Part shown: positions 37,748 through 45,518 of the stretch, piece after piece
How positions within the stretch are numbered: position 1 is the stretch's first letter
Layout: the number at the start of each line of letters is the position of its first letter
Assembly: GCA_965601485.1 (NCBI GenBank)
Contig: OZ271846.1
Span: forward strand, 310,001 to 374,000
Length of the DNA stretch: 64,000 bases
Source of the DNA: Methylotenera_A aquatica
GTDB taxonomy: Bacteria; Pseudomonadota; Gammaproteobacteria; Burkholderiales; Methylophilaceae
Direction: 5' to 3'
The notes under the pieces: model-generated
Database searches by the model: none
What the model was told of the DNA's origin: nothing
The model's input: only the letters and a program-made list of their open reading frames with translations
Position numbers and translations under genes: made by a program

Positions 37748-37831
37748 GGATTCTAGGCAGATTTTAAACTTGTAACGCAGACAGTGCAACTAGTACGGCA
37801 AGGAGCAAGTTAAAAATCTAACGACGTATCC
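37748..37831. repeat. Palindromic repeat element downstream of groEL
   Basis: An 84-base imperfect palindrome. Outer arms are GGAT / ATCC, and inner arms AGATTTTAAACTTG (37759-37772) and CAAGTTAAAAATCT (37806-37819) match at 13 of 14 positions. The centre (CAGTGCAACTAGTACGGC) resembles the centre of the groES-groEL spacer element, suggesting one repeat family. Confidence 0.75.
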
Positions 37832-37908
37832 CCGATGAAATGAAGATAAAATTGCATCATCCTGCGGCATTTTTTGGATGGCGGCAATATGATGCAAAAT
37901 CAAAAAAA

Positions 37909-39558
37909 CTACATCATACCACCCATACCACCCATGCCGCCCATACCACCCATATCACCACCACCAACTGGCGCGTCATCTTTAGGCAGTTCAGCTACCA
38001 TGCAATCAGTCGTTAGCATTAAGCCAGCTACTGAGGCTGCATTTTGCAGTGCAGAACGCGTTACTTTTGTTGGGTCCAAAATACCCATTTCAATCATATC
38101 GCCATAAGTTTCGTTAGCCGCGTTGTAACCATAGTTGCCTTTACCCGCCGCAACGTTGTTTACTACTACAGATGGCTCAACACCTGCGTTAGATGTAATT
38201 TGACGTAATGGCTCTTCAACCGCGCGCAATACAATTTTAATGCCAGCTTCTTGGTCTAAGTTATCGCCTTTTACTTTAGCAATTGCATCACGTGCACGAA
38301 TCAATGCAACACCACCGCCAGCCACAATACCTTCTTCAACTGCGGCACGTGTTGCGTGTAATGCATCTTCAACGCGGGCTTTTTTCTCTTTCATTTCAAT
38401 TTCAGTTGTTGCACCTACTTTAATCACGGCAACGCCACCAGCTAATTTAGCAACGCGTTCTTGCAACTTCTCTTTATCGTAATCACTGCTTGACTCTTCG
38501 ATTTGAGATTTGATTTGTGTAATGCGTGATTTGATATTGGCTTCAACACCAGCACCATCAATGATAATGGTGTTTTCTTTACCCACTTCAATGCGTTTTG
38601 CTTGGCCTAAATTCTCAAGAGTAACGTTCTCTAGTTTTAAGCCAACTTCTTCAGCAATTACGGTACCGCCAGTTAAGATCGCAATATCTTCTAACATAGC
38701 TTTACGACGGTCACCGAAACCAGGTGCTTTAACTGCTGTTGTTTTCAAGATGCCACGAATGTTATTTACAACCAATGTTGCGAGCGCTTCACCATCAACA
38801 TCTTCTGCAATGATCAACAATGGACGACCAGATTTAGCTACTTGCTCTAAAGTAGGTAATAGATCACGAATGTTTGAGATTTTTTTATCGTGTAATAAAA
38901 CAAACGGGTTATCTAACAATGCAATTTGACGCTCTTGATTGTTAATAAAGTAAGGTGACAAGTAGCCACGATCGAATTGCATACCTTCAACTACGTCTAA
39001 TTCGCTTTCTAAGCCAGAACCATCTTCAACAGTGATTACGCCTTCTTTGCCTACTTTGTCCATTGCATCTGCAATAATTTTGCCGATAGATTCGTCAGAG
39101 TTAGCTGAAATTGAGCCAACTTGCGCTATTTCTTTGCTGGTTGTACAGGGTTTTGATTGCTCTTTTAAGTTAACAATCGCTGCTGCAACGGCTTTATCGA
39201 TACCACGTTTTAAATCCATTGGGTTCATACCAGCCGCTACTGATTTCATGCCTTCTCGAATAATCGCTTGGGCTAAAACTGTTGCTGTTGTTGTACCGTC
39301 ACCCGCGATATCAGAAGTTTTTGAAGCCACCTCTTTTACCATTTGCGCACCCATGTTTTCGAATTTGTCTTTTAATTCGATTTCTTTTGCCACTGAGACG
39401 CCATCTTTAGTGATGGTTGGCGCGCCATATGAGCGCTCTAATACTACGTTACGACCTTTTGGGCCAAGTGTTACTTTAACGGCATTTGCTAAAATGTTCA
39501 CGCCGTTGGTCATTTTTTGGCGGACTTCATCGCCGAATCTAACGTCTTTTGCTGCCAT
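37909..39558 (-). CDS. groL: Chaperonin GroEL
   Basis: A 549-residue 60-kDa chaperonin. It begins AAKDVRFGDEVRQKM, carries the ATPase motif AGDGTTTATVLAQ (around residues 86-98) and the Asp of IVAGGGVALIRA, and ends with the usual Gly-Met tail (GGMGGMGGMGGMM). With GroES it forms the barrel that folds newly made proteins. It is second gene of groESL. An unusual 167-base gap, filled by a palindromic repeat, separates it from groES. Confidence 0.99.
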   Translation of the reverse strand: MAAKDVRFGDEVRQKMTNGVNILANAVKVTLGPKGRNVVLERSYGAPTITKDGVSVAKEIELKDKFENMGAQMVKEVASKTSDIAGDGTTTATVLAQAIIREGMKSVAAGMNPMDLKRGIDKAVAAAIVNLKEQSKPCTTSKEIAQVGSISANSDESIGKIIADAMDKVGKEGVITVEDGSGLESELDVVEGMQFDRGYLSPYFINNQERQIALLDNPFVLLHDKKISNIRDLLPTLEQVAKSGRPLLIIAEDVDGEALATLVVNNIRGILKTTAVKAPGFGDRRKAMLEDIAILTGGTVIAEEVGLKLENVTLENLGQAKRIEVGKENTIIIDGAGVEANIKSRITQIKSQIEESSSDYDKEKLQERVAKLAGGVAVIKVGATTEIEMKEKKARVEDALHATRAAVEEGIVAGGGVALIRARDAIAKVKGDNLDQEAGIKIVLRAVEEPLRQITSNAGVEPSVVVNNVAAGKGNYGYNAANETYGDMIEMGILDPTKVTRSALQNAASVAGLMLTTDCMVAELPKDDAPVGGGDMGGMGGMGGMGGMM

Positions 39559-39600
39559 GATTAACTCCTAAAATTGATAAAATTTAAATTTGAAAACAGA

Positions 39601-39725
39601 TTTGGTAAGGCGAAACGTGATGAGTGCAAGGCACATAAAACGGATTTGGCGAAGGCAGTACATTAAGTACGGCGTGTCAAAACGGCTTTATGAAACTCCG
39701 CAATCACGCGTTGCAGGTCACCAAA
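39601..39725. repeat. Long palindromic repeat inside groESL, between groES and groEL
   Basis: A 125-base imperfect palindrome running from TTTGGT (39601) to ACCAAA (39725), with the centre at GTACATTAAGTAC (39658-39670). Internal paired arms include CGTGAT / ATCACG and ATAAAACGGATTT / an imperfect complement AACGGCTTTAT. It ends exactly at the groES stop codon (39726-39728). The segment GTGCAAGGC at 39624-39632 recurs in the 48.9-kb element. A MITE- or REP-like insertion is likely. Confidence 0.8.
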
Positions 39726-40013
39726 CTATTCGACGATTGCCATGATGTCTTCTTCACGCATCACTAGCAGCTCTTCACCGTCAACTTTTACGGTTTGGCC
39801 AGCGTATTTGCCGAATAAAACTTTGTCGCCAACTTTAACGTCTAAACCGTTGATTTTGCCACTGTCATCACGTTTACCGTTGCCTACTGCTGTAACCACG
39901 CCTTGATCTGGTTTTTCTGTGGCAGAATCAGGGATAACGATGCCAGATGCTGTTGTGCGTTCTTCTTCAGAGCGTTTTACAATAACGCGATCGTGTAATG
40001 GACGAATTTTCAT
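39726..40013 (-). CDS. groS: Co-chaperonin GroES
   Basis: A 95-residue heptameric lid of GroEL. It begins MKIRPLHDRVIVKRSEEER, has the mobile-loop region TTASGIVIPDSATEKP and ends VMREEDIMAIVE. A good ribosome-binding site (AGGAGAAATTG) precedes the ATG. It is first gene of groESL, expressed from a promoter overlapped by a CIRCE operator about 85 bases upstream. Confidence 0.99.
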   Translation of the reverse strand: MKIRPLHDRVIVKRSEEERTTASGIVIPDSATEKPDQGVVTAVGNGKRDDSGKINGLDVKVGDKVLFGKYAGQTVKVDGEELLVMREEDIMAIVE

Positions 40014-40055
40014 TCAATTTCTCCTAATGATTATGCTTTTGTTTAATATGAACAA

Positions 40056-40085
40056 AGTATAAAGTTGATAAAATTGTACAGACAA
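40056..40085 (-). promoter_or_regulatory. Possible proximal groES promoter
   Basis: Minus-strand TTGTCT (40080-40085) and TATACT (40056-40061) are spaced by 18 bases, about 45 bases upstream of groES. The match is fair and it lies downstream of the CIRCE site. Confidence 0.4.
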
Positions 40086-40094
40086 TACGGTGTT

Positions 40095-40121
40095 TTAGCA
40101 CTCGCATGCCTTGATTGCTAA
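40095..40121 (-). promoter_or_regulatory. CIRCE operator (HrcA binding site) upstream of groES
   Basis: TTAGCACTC, nine bases, GATTGCTAA (40095-40103, 40113-40121), one base off the consensus TTAGCACTC-N9-GAGTGCTAA. It sits 82 bases upstream of the groES ATG. HrcA represses groESL through this inverted repeat until heat shock. It overlaps the -10 of the distal promoter. Confidence 0.9.
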
Positions 40122-40147
40122 TATTGAGTTTAAGTTTGTTTTTTCAA
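40118..40147 (-). promoter_or_regulatory. groESL promoter overlapped by CIRCE
   Basis: Minus-strand -35 TTGAAA (40142-40147) and -10 TATTAG (40118-40123) with an 18-base spacer. The -10 overlaps the first CIRCE arm, the classic place for HrcA repression. Confidence 0.6.
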
Positions 40148-40203
40148 GAGCACATTAAAAAATTAGTTTAAAAAAGCGAGCCTAATTTTTTAGAAAGATT
40201 ATT

Positions 40204-40779
40204 TTGACCTCAAAAACTAAGCTAATTGATCATCAGCAAGTAGCGGCAATACAGCAAATTAATTTAGGATATAACGCAGAGCAAGATCGCCTTCTGTTTC
40301 GCGTTGGTTTGAGCGACAATACAGAGCTGCTAGTTTGGCTAACTAGTCGCATTACGCAATTGTTATGGTCTTTATTAACAGGTGAGGTTCACTTGCCAAA
40401 GGCTGATTTCATCCAAGCAGAAATGCCATTACAGCAGTCCGTTGAGCAGTTTAAACAAGAAATGCTGGCCGCAGACGCTTTACAGAAAATGGATTTTAAA
40501 ACCGAATATCAACCACGCCCAGAGGTGCGCAATGACGGTGCCATGCTGGCGCTTAATGCGGTGTTGATTCACGTTGAAAATAAACAACCTAGCTTGGAAT
40601 TGCCTTGTTTAGAAGGTGTTACGGTGCGCATTAATTTAAATCCGGATCTGACTTTAGCGATGTGCAATATGCTGCAACTGGCTACCAAAGAGGCGGGATG
40701 GGTAATGAATGCGTCAATAGCTGCGCCAGTGCAAAGCCCAAAGGCCATACAAATGGATCAAAAAAAGGTATTACATTAA
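40204..40779 (+). CDS. Hypothetical protein coupled to an aldo/keto reductase
   Basis: A 191-residue soluble protein with a TTG start (40204). The N-terminal half reads like two beta strands and a helix (NLGYNAEQDRLLFRVGLSD, ELLVWLTSRITQLLWSLL), and the C-terminal half is mixed (LEGVTVRINLNPDLTLAM). I do not recognise a family. Its stop overlaps the ATG of the next gene (TAATG), implying coupled expression. It lies divergent from groESL and may share the AT-rich region with it. Confidence 0.8.
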   Translation: MTSKTKLIDHQQVAAIQQINLGYNAEQDRLLFRVGLSDNTELLVWLTSRITQLLWSLLTGEVHLPKADFIQAEMPLQQSVEQFKQEMLAADALQKMDFKTEYQPRPEVRNDGAMLALNAVLIHVENKQPSLELPCLEGVTVRINLNPDLTLAMCNMLQLATKEAGWVMNASIAAPVQSPKAIQMDQKKVLH

Positions 40780-41849
40780 TGGAATCTGCGATGGAATATG
40801 TTCAATTAGGAAATAGCAATTTAAACGTATCTAGAGTTTGCTTGGGCACCATGACCTTTGGCGAACAAAATAACCAGCAGGACGCTAACAGCCAATTGGA
40901 TTATGCGCTTAGCCAAGGCATTAATTTTATTGATACCGCAGAAATGTACCCAGTGCCGCCCAAGGCAGAAACTTTTACCCGTACCGAAACCATGCTGGGG
41001 TATTGGTTAAAAACACAAAGACGCGACCAGATTATTTTGGGCAGCAAAGTGGCAGGGCGTAACCGTGGCTTAAAGTGGATTCGTGACGGCGATGATTCAC
41101 TGACTAGAGCCAATATCCGCGCAGCGATTCATGATTCTTTAAAGCGCTTGCAAACGGACTATATTGATTTATACCAATTGCATTGGCCGGAGCGCAACGT
41201 GCCACTTTTTGGGCAATATCAGTTTGACCCAAAATTAGAATTGGATGCTGAAGGTAATCAAAAAACCTGGGTGAGCATTGAAACGCAATTAGAAACTCTG
41301 GCTGAATTGATTAAAGAGGGCAAAGTGCGGGCGGTTGGTTTAAGTAACGAACAGCCTTGGGGTGTGATGGAATTTTTACGCATCGCCAAGGCGCATAATT
41401 TACCGCGTGTGGCGACGATTCAAAATTGCTATAACCTGATGAATCGAACCATAGATGCGGGTATGAGCGAAATTTTATACCGTGAGCAACTGAGCTTACT
41501 GGCTTATTCGCCTTTAGCTTTTGGGCATCTATCGGCTAAATATATTGATGACCCAGAAGCGGCTGGACGTGTTACGCAGTTTTTGGGTTATGCGCAACGC
41601 TATAAAAAGCCCAGCGTGCCAACCGCTAGTGCCGCTTATGCCAAACTGTCGCGTGCGCATGGCTTAACACCGACGCAATTAGCCTTGAGTTTTGTTTATC
41701 ACCGCTGGTTTGTTAGTAGCACAATTATTGGTGCCACCACTTTGGCGCAGTTGCAAGAAAATATTGCGGCGTATCAGGTGAAATTAAGTGATGAAGTCAT
41801 GGCGGAAATTGAGCATATACACTTAACTATGATGAACCCTGCGCCTTAA
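40779..41849 (+). CDS. NADP(H)-dependent aldo/keto reductase, Tas-like
   Basis: A 356-residue (beta/alpha)8 oxidoreductase. Conserved pieces include MTFGEQNNQQDA at the start, the catalytic Asp-Tyr region FIDTAEMYPVPP, and YIDLYQLHWPERN with the catalytic His. AVGLSNEQPWG and a C-terminal IIGATTLAQLQEN complete the NADPH site. The long insert after HWPERNVP and overall length match the Tas subgroup. The track extends upstream, but the ATG at 40779 (TAATG with the previous gene) begins the conserved domain; ATG at 40791 is an alternative. Confidence 0.92.
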   Translation: MESAMEYVQLGNSNLNVSRVCLGTMTFGEQNNQQDANSQLDYALSQGINFIDTAEMYPVPPKAETFTRTETMLGYWLKTQRRDQIILGSKVAGRNRGLKWIRDGDDSLTRANIRAAIHDSLKRLQTDYIDLYQLHWPERNVPLFGQYQFDPKLELDAEGNQKTWVSIETQLETLAELIKEGKVRAVGLSNEQPWGVMEFLRIAKAHNLPRVATIQNCYNLMNRTIDAGMSEILYREQLSLLAYSPLAFGHLSAKYIDDPEAAGRVTQFLGYAQRYKKPSVPTASAAYAKLSRAHGLTPTQLALSFVYHRWFVSSTIIGATTLAQLQENIAAYQVKLSDEVMAEIEHIHLTMMNPAP

Positions 41850-41883
41850 TACAAGCATTAAGCGCTAAATTTGTACCTGTAAA

Positions 41884-42240
41884 ATGCAAGCTTTCATAAC
41901 GATTAATTTAAAAAATAATATTTCTCAACTCACTCCTTGCCCACAATGCAAATCTAGTTTTACTTATGAGGACGCTGAACTGTATATTTTCCAAGATTCT
42001 GCCCATAAATGGAGCAAAACCGCAAATGAAGAATGTGCCAAAATTGGCAAAGTGATTGGCGATGCCAATGGCAATGTGTTGCGAGATGGCGATACGATTA
42101 CAGTAATTAAAGACCTTAAAATAAAGGGTTATTCATCGGTGGTAAAACTAGGCACTAAAGTCAAAAATATACGCTTGGTGAATGAAGGCCATGACACTGA
42201 TTGCAAAACTGATGGTTTTGGCGCCATGAAATTGAAATAG
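41884..42240 (+). CDS. yjdM: PhnA/YjdM family zinc-ribbon protein
   Basis: A 118-residue protein. The N-terminal zinc-finger start CPQCKSSFTYED is present. A second Cys pair expected ~15 residues later is reduced to the Cys in NEECAKIG, so only part of the zinc ribbon is visible. The C-terminal half carries the YjdM-type pattern LRDGDTITVIKDLKIKG and DCKTDGFGAMKLK. The family was named for phosphonates, but its link to phosphonate use is not established. It lies 34 bases after the reductase. Confidence 0.9.
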   Translation: MQAFITINLKNNISQLTPCPQCKSSFTYEDAELYIFQDSAHKWSKTANEECAKIGKVIGDANGNVLRDGDTITVIKDLKIKGYSSVVKLGTKVKNIRLVNEGHDTDCKTDGFGAMKLK

Positions 42241-42291
42241 GAAATTTTGAAAAAAGCTTAGCAATTTCAATGAGGATATCTGACTTAAAAT

Positions 42292-42321
42292 AAAAAAGGC
42301 ATATGAAACATATGCCTTTTT
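42292..42321. terminator. Bidirectional terminator between yjdM-like gene and azurin
   Basis: Perfect stem GGCATATG / CATATGCC with 3-base AAA loop, flanked by A6 and T5 so it works in both directions. It ends convergent transcripts. Confidence 0.92.
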
Positions 42322-42339
42322 CAAGCTATTAAACAGGCT

Positions 42340-42807
42340 TTATACTAAATTTAAAATACCCTTCATCATCATGGCATGGCCTGGGAATGTGCAATAAAAC
42401 GTGTACTTATCTTTAGCGTTAAGTTTTTTTACATCTAATTTAGCCGATGTTTTTTCGCCACCGCCAATAATGTTAGTAGCCAGTAATACGCGAGTATCAC
42501 CAGCTTTCACATAGTTAGCTGGCAAGCCAGCTTTACTGCCATCATCAATTACCGCCTTTTGATCAGCCTCTTTAGAAATCACTAAATTATGTCCCATCAC
42601 CGCCTTGGGCATTGTGCCAGCCGCTTTTAAGTTGATCGTAAAATCTTTACAAGTTTTTGGCACGTCAATGTTTTTAGCACTATAAATCATGCCAGTTGAA
42701 ACTTCTACATCAATAGAGCAGGCTGCTGCTTGGGCCGTTGATGAAAAAATAAAGGCAGAAATGGATGCCGAAAGTAAGGCGGGTAAAGTTTTATTTTTAA
42801 ATAACAT
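42340..42807 (-). CDS. azu: Azurin (periplasmic type-1 copper protein)
   Basis: A 155-residue blue copper protein with a signal peptide ending near AQAA. Mature AACSIDVEVSTGM, the copper-ligand regions MGHNLV (His46 type) and YCTFPGHAMMMKG (Cys112, His117, Met121 types) are all intact. Length is normal. Azurins carry single electrons in the periplasm; in methylotrophs related proteins accept electrons from methylamine or methanol oxidation, so a role in that chain is plausible but not shown here. Confidence 0.97.
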   Translation of the reverse strand: MLFKNKTLPALLSASISAFIFSSTAQAAACSIDVEVSTGMIYSAKNIDVPKTCKDFTINLKAAGTMPKAVMGHNLVISKEADQKAVIDDGSKAGLPANYVKAGDTRVLLATNIIGGGEKTSAKLDVKKLNAKDKYTFYCTFPGHAMMMKGILNLV

Positions 42808-42956
42808 GGTGGCTTTCCTAAAAAGTTAACAAAAAAAATATCATATTCATCAGAGCACCTGCTTTGCTGCTTGGTTCAATCGTTTGCAGGTTTACAACGT
42901 AAAATAATATAAATTGAAAAAGTTATATATTGCGTACAATAGATTACATACAAATA

Positions 42957-44138
42957 ATGGATTTAAAAAGCATACTTATGCGACAGCGCATTAATCCAGT
43001 TTTAACACTCGCGGTGTTTGCACTTGGTTTGACTGGGGTATCTTTTACGCTTCAAGCAAAAGAAACCCCAACGGTTGAGCAAGCCATTTTTCAATGTAAA
43101 ACCACTTATCCATCACAATTTGAATCTAAAAAACGTTTGGCTTGTTTTGACAGCATTAGCACGCCAGCCGAAGAATCGCTGTTCAAAAAAGCCCTCGCTG
43201 ATGTTACATCGGCAGAAAAAAGCACGGAAGTCATTCCAAAAAGTGAAGAAATTCCGACAAAAGTGGGCGCGATCGCCATTAAAAAAACCAATTTGGATTT
43301 AAGCTATTTAGAAAGAAAATGGAGCTTAACTTCAGAAGGCGATTGGGATATTAGCGATTTTGAAACCTATAAATCCAATTACTTACTACTCACTAATACC
43401 AGTGACATTAATAATTCGCCACAAAGCCCAAGCCGCCTCAATGCGGGTGACCGTAATTTAGACTCAAATGATTTAAAATTTCAATTAAGTTTGAAATCAG
43501 AGCTTTACAATAACATCCCATTGATTCGGGATTTTCCATATGTGACCAGCTCACGGCTTTGGGGCGCTTATACACAGCAATCGAATTGGCAACTTTTTAA
43601 CGCAAACGCCTCAAGGCCGTTGCGCGAAAATAATTATGAGCCGGAATTAATACTTTCTTTGGGTATAGATAATGGAGTGGATGGCGAAAAAAAGGCTTAC
43701 ATCCCCAGAATGTTGAATTTAGGTTTGGTGCATCAATCCAACGGCCGCGATAATCCACTTTCTAGAAGCTGGAATAGGCTGTAATTAGAAGGTGGTTTTG
43801 AGCTGACTGATAGACTTTCTGGTCTAGTGCGGCCGTGGTGGCGCATTCCTGAAAGTGATAAGGAAGACGATAACCCTGATATTGAAAAATTTATGGGCTA
43901 TGGTGATATGACAGTCCGCTGGGAAACCGAAAGCCGCAAAACCGCTTTATTGGTGCTATTGCGCAACAATTTGAGTGACGACAATAAAGGTTTTGCTCAA
44001 CTTAGTGTGCAGCAAAGGATGTTTAATAATCCTTATGTCAAGTTGCATTTAATGGCTTCTGCTGGTTATGGCGAAACCTTGCTAGATTACAATCACTCGC
44101 AAAATGTATTAGGATTTGGCATTTCGCTGGGCGAATAA
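42957..44138 (+). pseudogene. pldA: Phospholipase A1 (PldA) interrupted by one in-frame stop codon
   Basis: Reads in a single frame from the ATG at 42957 to 44138, broken only by TAA at 43782-43784. Before the stop are a signal peptide (LTLAVFALGLTGVSF), RLWGAYTQQSNWQLFN and the catalytic motif LVHQSNGRDNPLSRSWNRL (His, Ser, Asn). After it come LEGGFELTDRL, RPWWRIPES, VRWETESRKTALLVLLRNN and the C-terminal strand LGFGISLGE. The missing residue is probably Tyr (TAT or TAC to TAA). Truncation would remove the C-terminal beta strands of the outer-membrane barrel, so activity is likely lost. A sequencing error is the alternative. Confidence 0.85.
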
Positions 44139-44168
44139 AAATATTTAACGCATCAATGGTTTTTCAAT

Positions 44169-45518
44169 ATGTCAGGCAACCAATCTATCTTGAGTCGTAG
44201 TTTGCAATCTGTGTGGCACCCCTGCACACAGATGAAGCTACATGAAAACTTTCCGCTAATCCCTATTCAAAAAGGCGATGGCGTTTGGTTAATCGATAAG
44301 GATAGCAAGCGTTATTTAGATGCGGTGAGTAGCTGGTGGGTGAATCTGTTTGGGCATAATAATCCGCGTATTAAGGATGCCATTAAGCTGCAATTGGATA
44401 CACTTGAGCATGTGATGCTGGCAGGTTTTACGCATGTGCCAGTGGTGGAATTGTCTGAAAAACTAGCCAAACTGACTGGTTTAGGACATGCCTTTTATGC
44501 CTCAGATGGCGCAAGTGCGACTGAAATCGCCTTAAAAATGAGTTTTCATTACTGGCGTAATAGCGGTAAACCTAATAAAACCCAATTTATCAGCCTGCAA
44601 AATAGTTATCATGGCGAAACCCTAGGTGCGCTGGGCGTAACCGATGTGGCGATTTTTAAAGATACTTACGCAGCCCTATTAATGCAATCGGCACAAATGC
44701 CCAGCCCTGATTTTAGGCTGTCTGAGTTAGACGAAAGTGCCGAGGATTTTGCCTTACGCTGTGCTGATGACTTAGAACGATATGTCAGTCAACACCATGA
44801 GCAATTGGCGGCGTTTATCATTGAGCCGCTAGTGCAATGCGCGGCTGGCATGGGCATGTATCACTCCATTTATTTGCAACGCGCGCGCCAAATTTGTACG
44901 CAATATCAAGTGCATTTAATCGCCGATGAAATTGCCGTTGGCTTTGGTCGCACCGGCAGTATGTTTGCTAGCTATAACGATTGTGATACCGCTTGTACGT
45001 TTAAAATCTGTACAAAAAAACAAGATTGCCGCCCCGATTTTATGTGCTTATCCAAAGGCATTACAGGCGGCTATTTGCCCTTGTCTTGTGTGCTAACTAA
45101 GGATGAAATCTACCAAGCTTTTTACGATGACAGCGCTGCGCGCGGATTTTTGCATAGCCATAGTTACACAGGAAACCCGCTAGCTTGTAGCGCCGCATTA
45201 GCCACTTTGGCAATATTCGAATCTGATAACGTAATTACTTCAAACCAAGCAAAATCGGCTTACATCCAGACAAAAATGCAAGCACTTACTCACTTTCCAA
45301 TTCAGCATTTACGTCATCAAGGCATGATATCGGCATTTGATGTGGTGACACACAATCCACATTTTTCCAAGGATTGTTACGCCGCCGCGTTAATCCATGG
45401 CCTGCTGATACGTCCCATTGGCAACACCATTTATTTTATGCCGCCTTACACCATTACAGAGCCAGAAATCGATTTTATGATAGAGGCTACCGTTAAAGTG
45501 TTGCAAAAAGTGCTATGA
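44169..45518 (+). CDS. bioA: Adenosylmethionine-8-amino-7-oxononanoate aminotransferase
   Basis: A 449-residue PLP enzyme of biotin synthesis, transferring an amino group from S-adenosylmethionine to KAPA to give DAPA. The N-terminal QSVWHPCTQMK is a BioA hallmark, followed by DAVSSWWVNLFGH. The PLP lysine lies in CLSKGITGGYLPLS (Lys near residue 296), and PLP contacts are seen around HLIADEIAVGFGRTG. Length is normal. It overlaps dacB by ATGA, indicating coupled translation. Confidence 0.97.
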   Translation: MSGNQSILSRSLQSVWHPCTQMKLHENFPLIPIQKGDGVWLIDKDSKRYLDAVSSWWVNLFGHNNPRIKDAIKLQLDTLEHVMLAGFTHVPVVELSEKLAKLTGLGHAFYASDGASATEIALKMSFHYWRNSGKPNKTQFISLQNSYHGETLGALGVTDVAIFKDTYAALLMQSAQMPSPDFRLSELDESAEDFALRCADDLERYVSQHHEQLAAFIIEPLVQCAAGMGMYHSIYLQRARQICTQYQVHLIADEIAVGFGRTGSMFASYNDCDTACTFKICTKKQDCRPDFMCLSKGITGGYLPLSCVLTKDEIYQAFYDDSAARGFLHSHSYTGNPLACSAALATLAIFESDNVITSNQAKSAYIQTKMQALTHFPIQHLRHQGMISAFDVVTHNPHFSKDCYAAALIHGLLIRPIGNTIYFMPPYTITEPEIDFMIEATVKVLQKVL

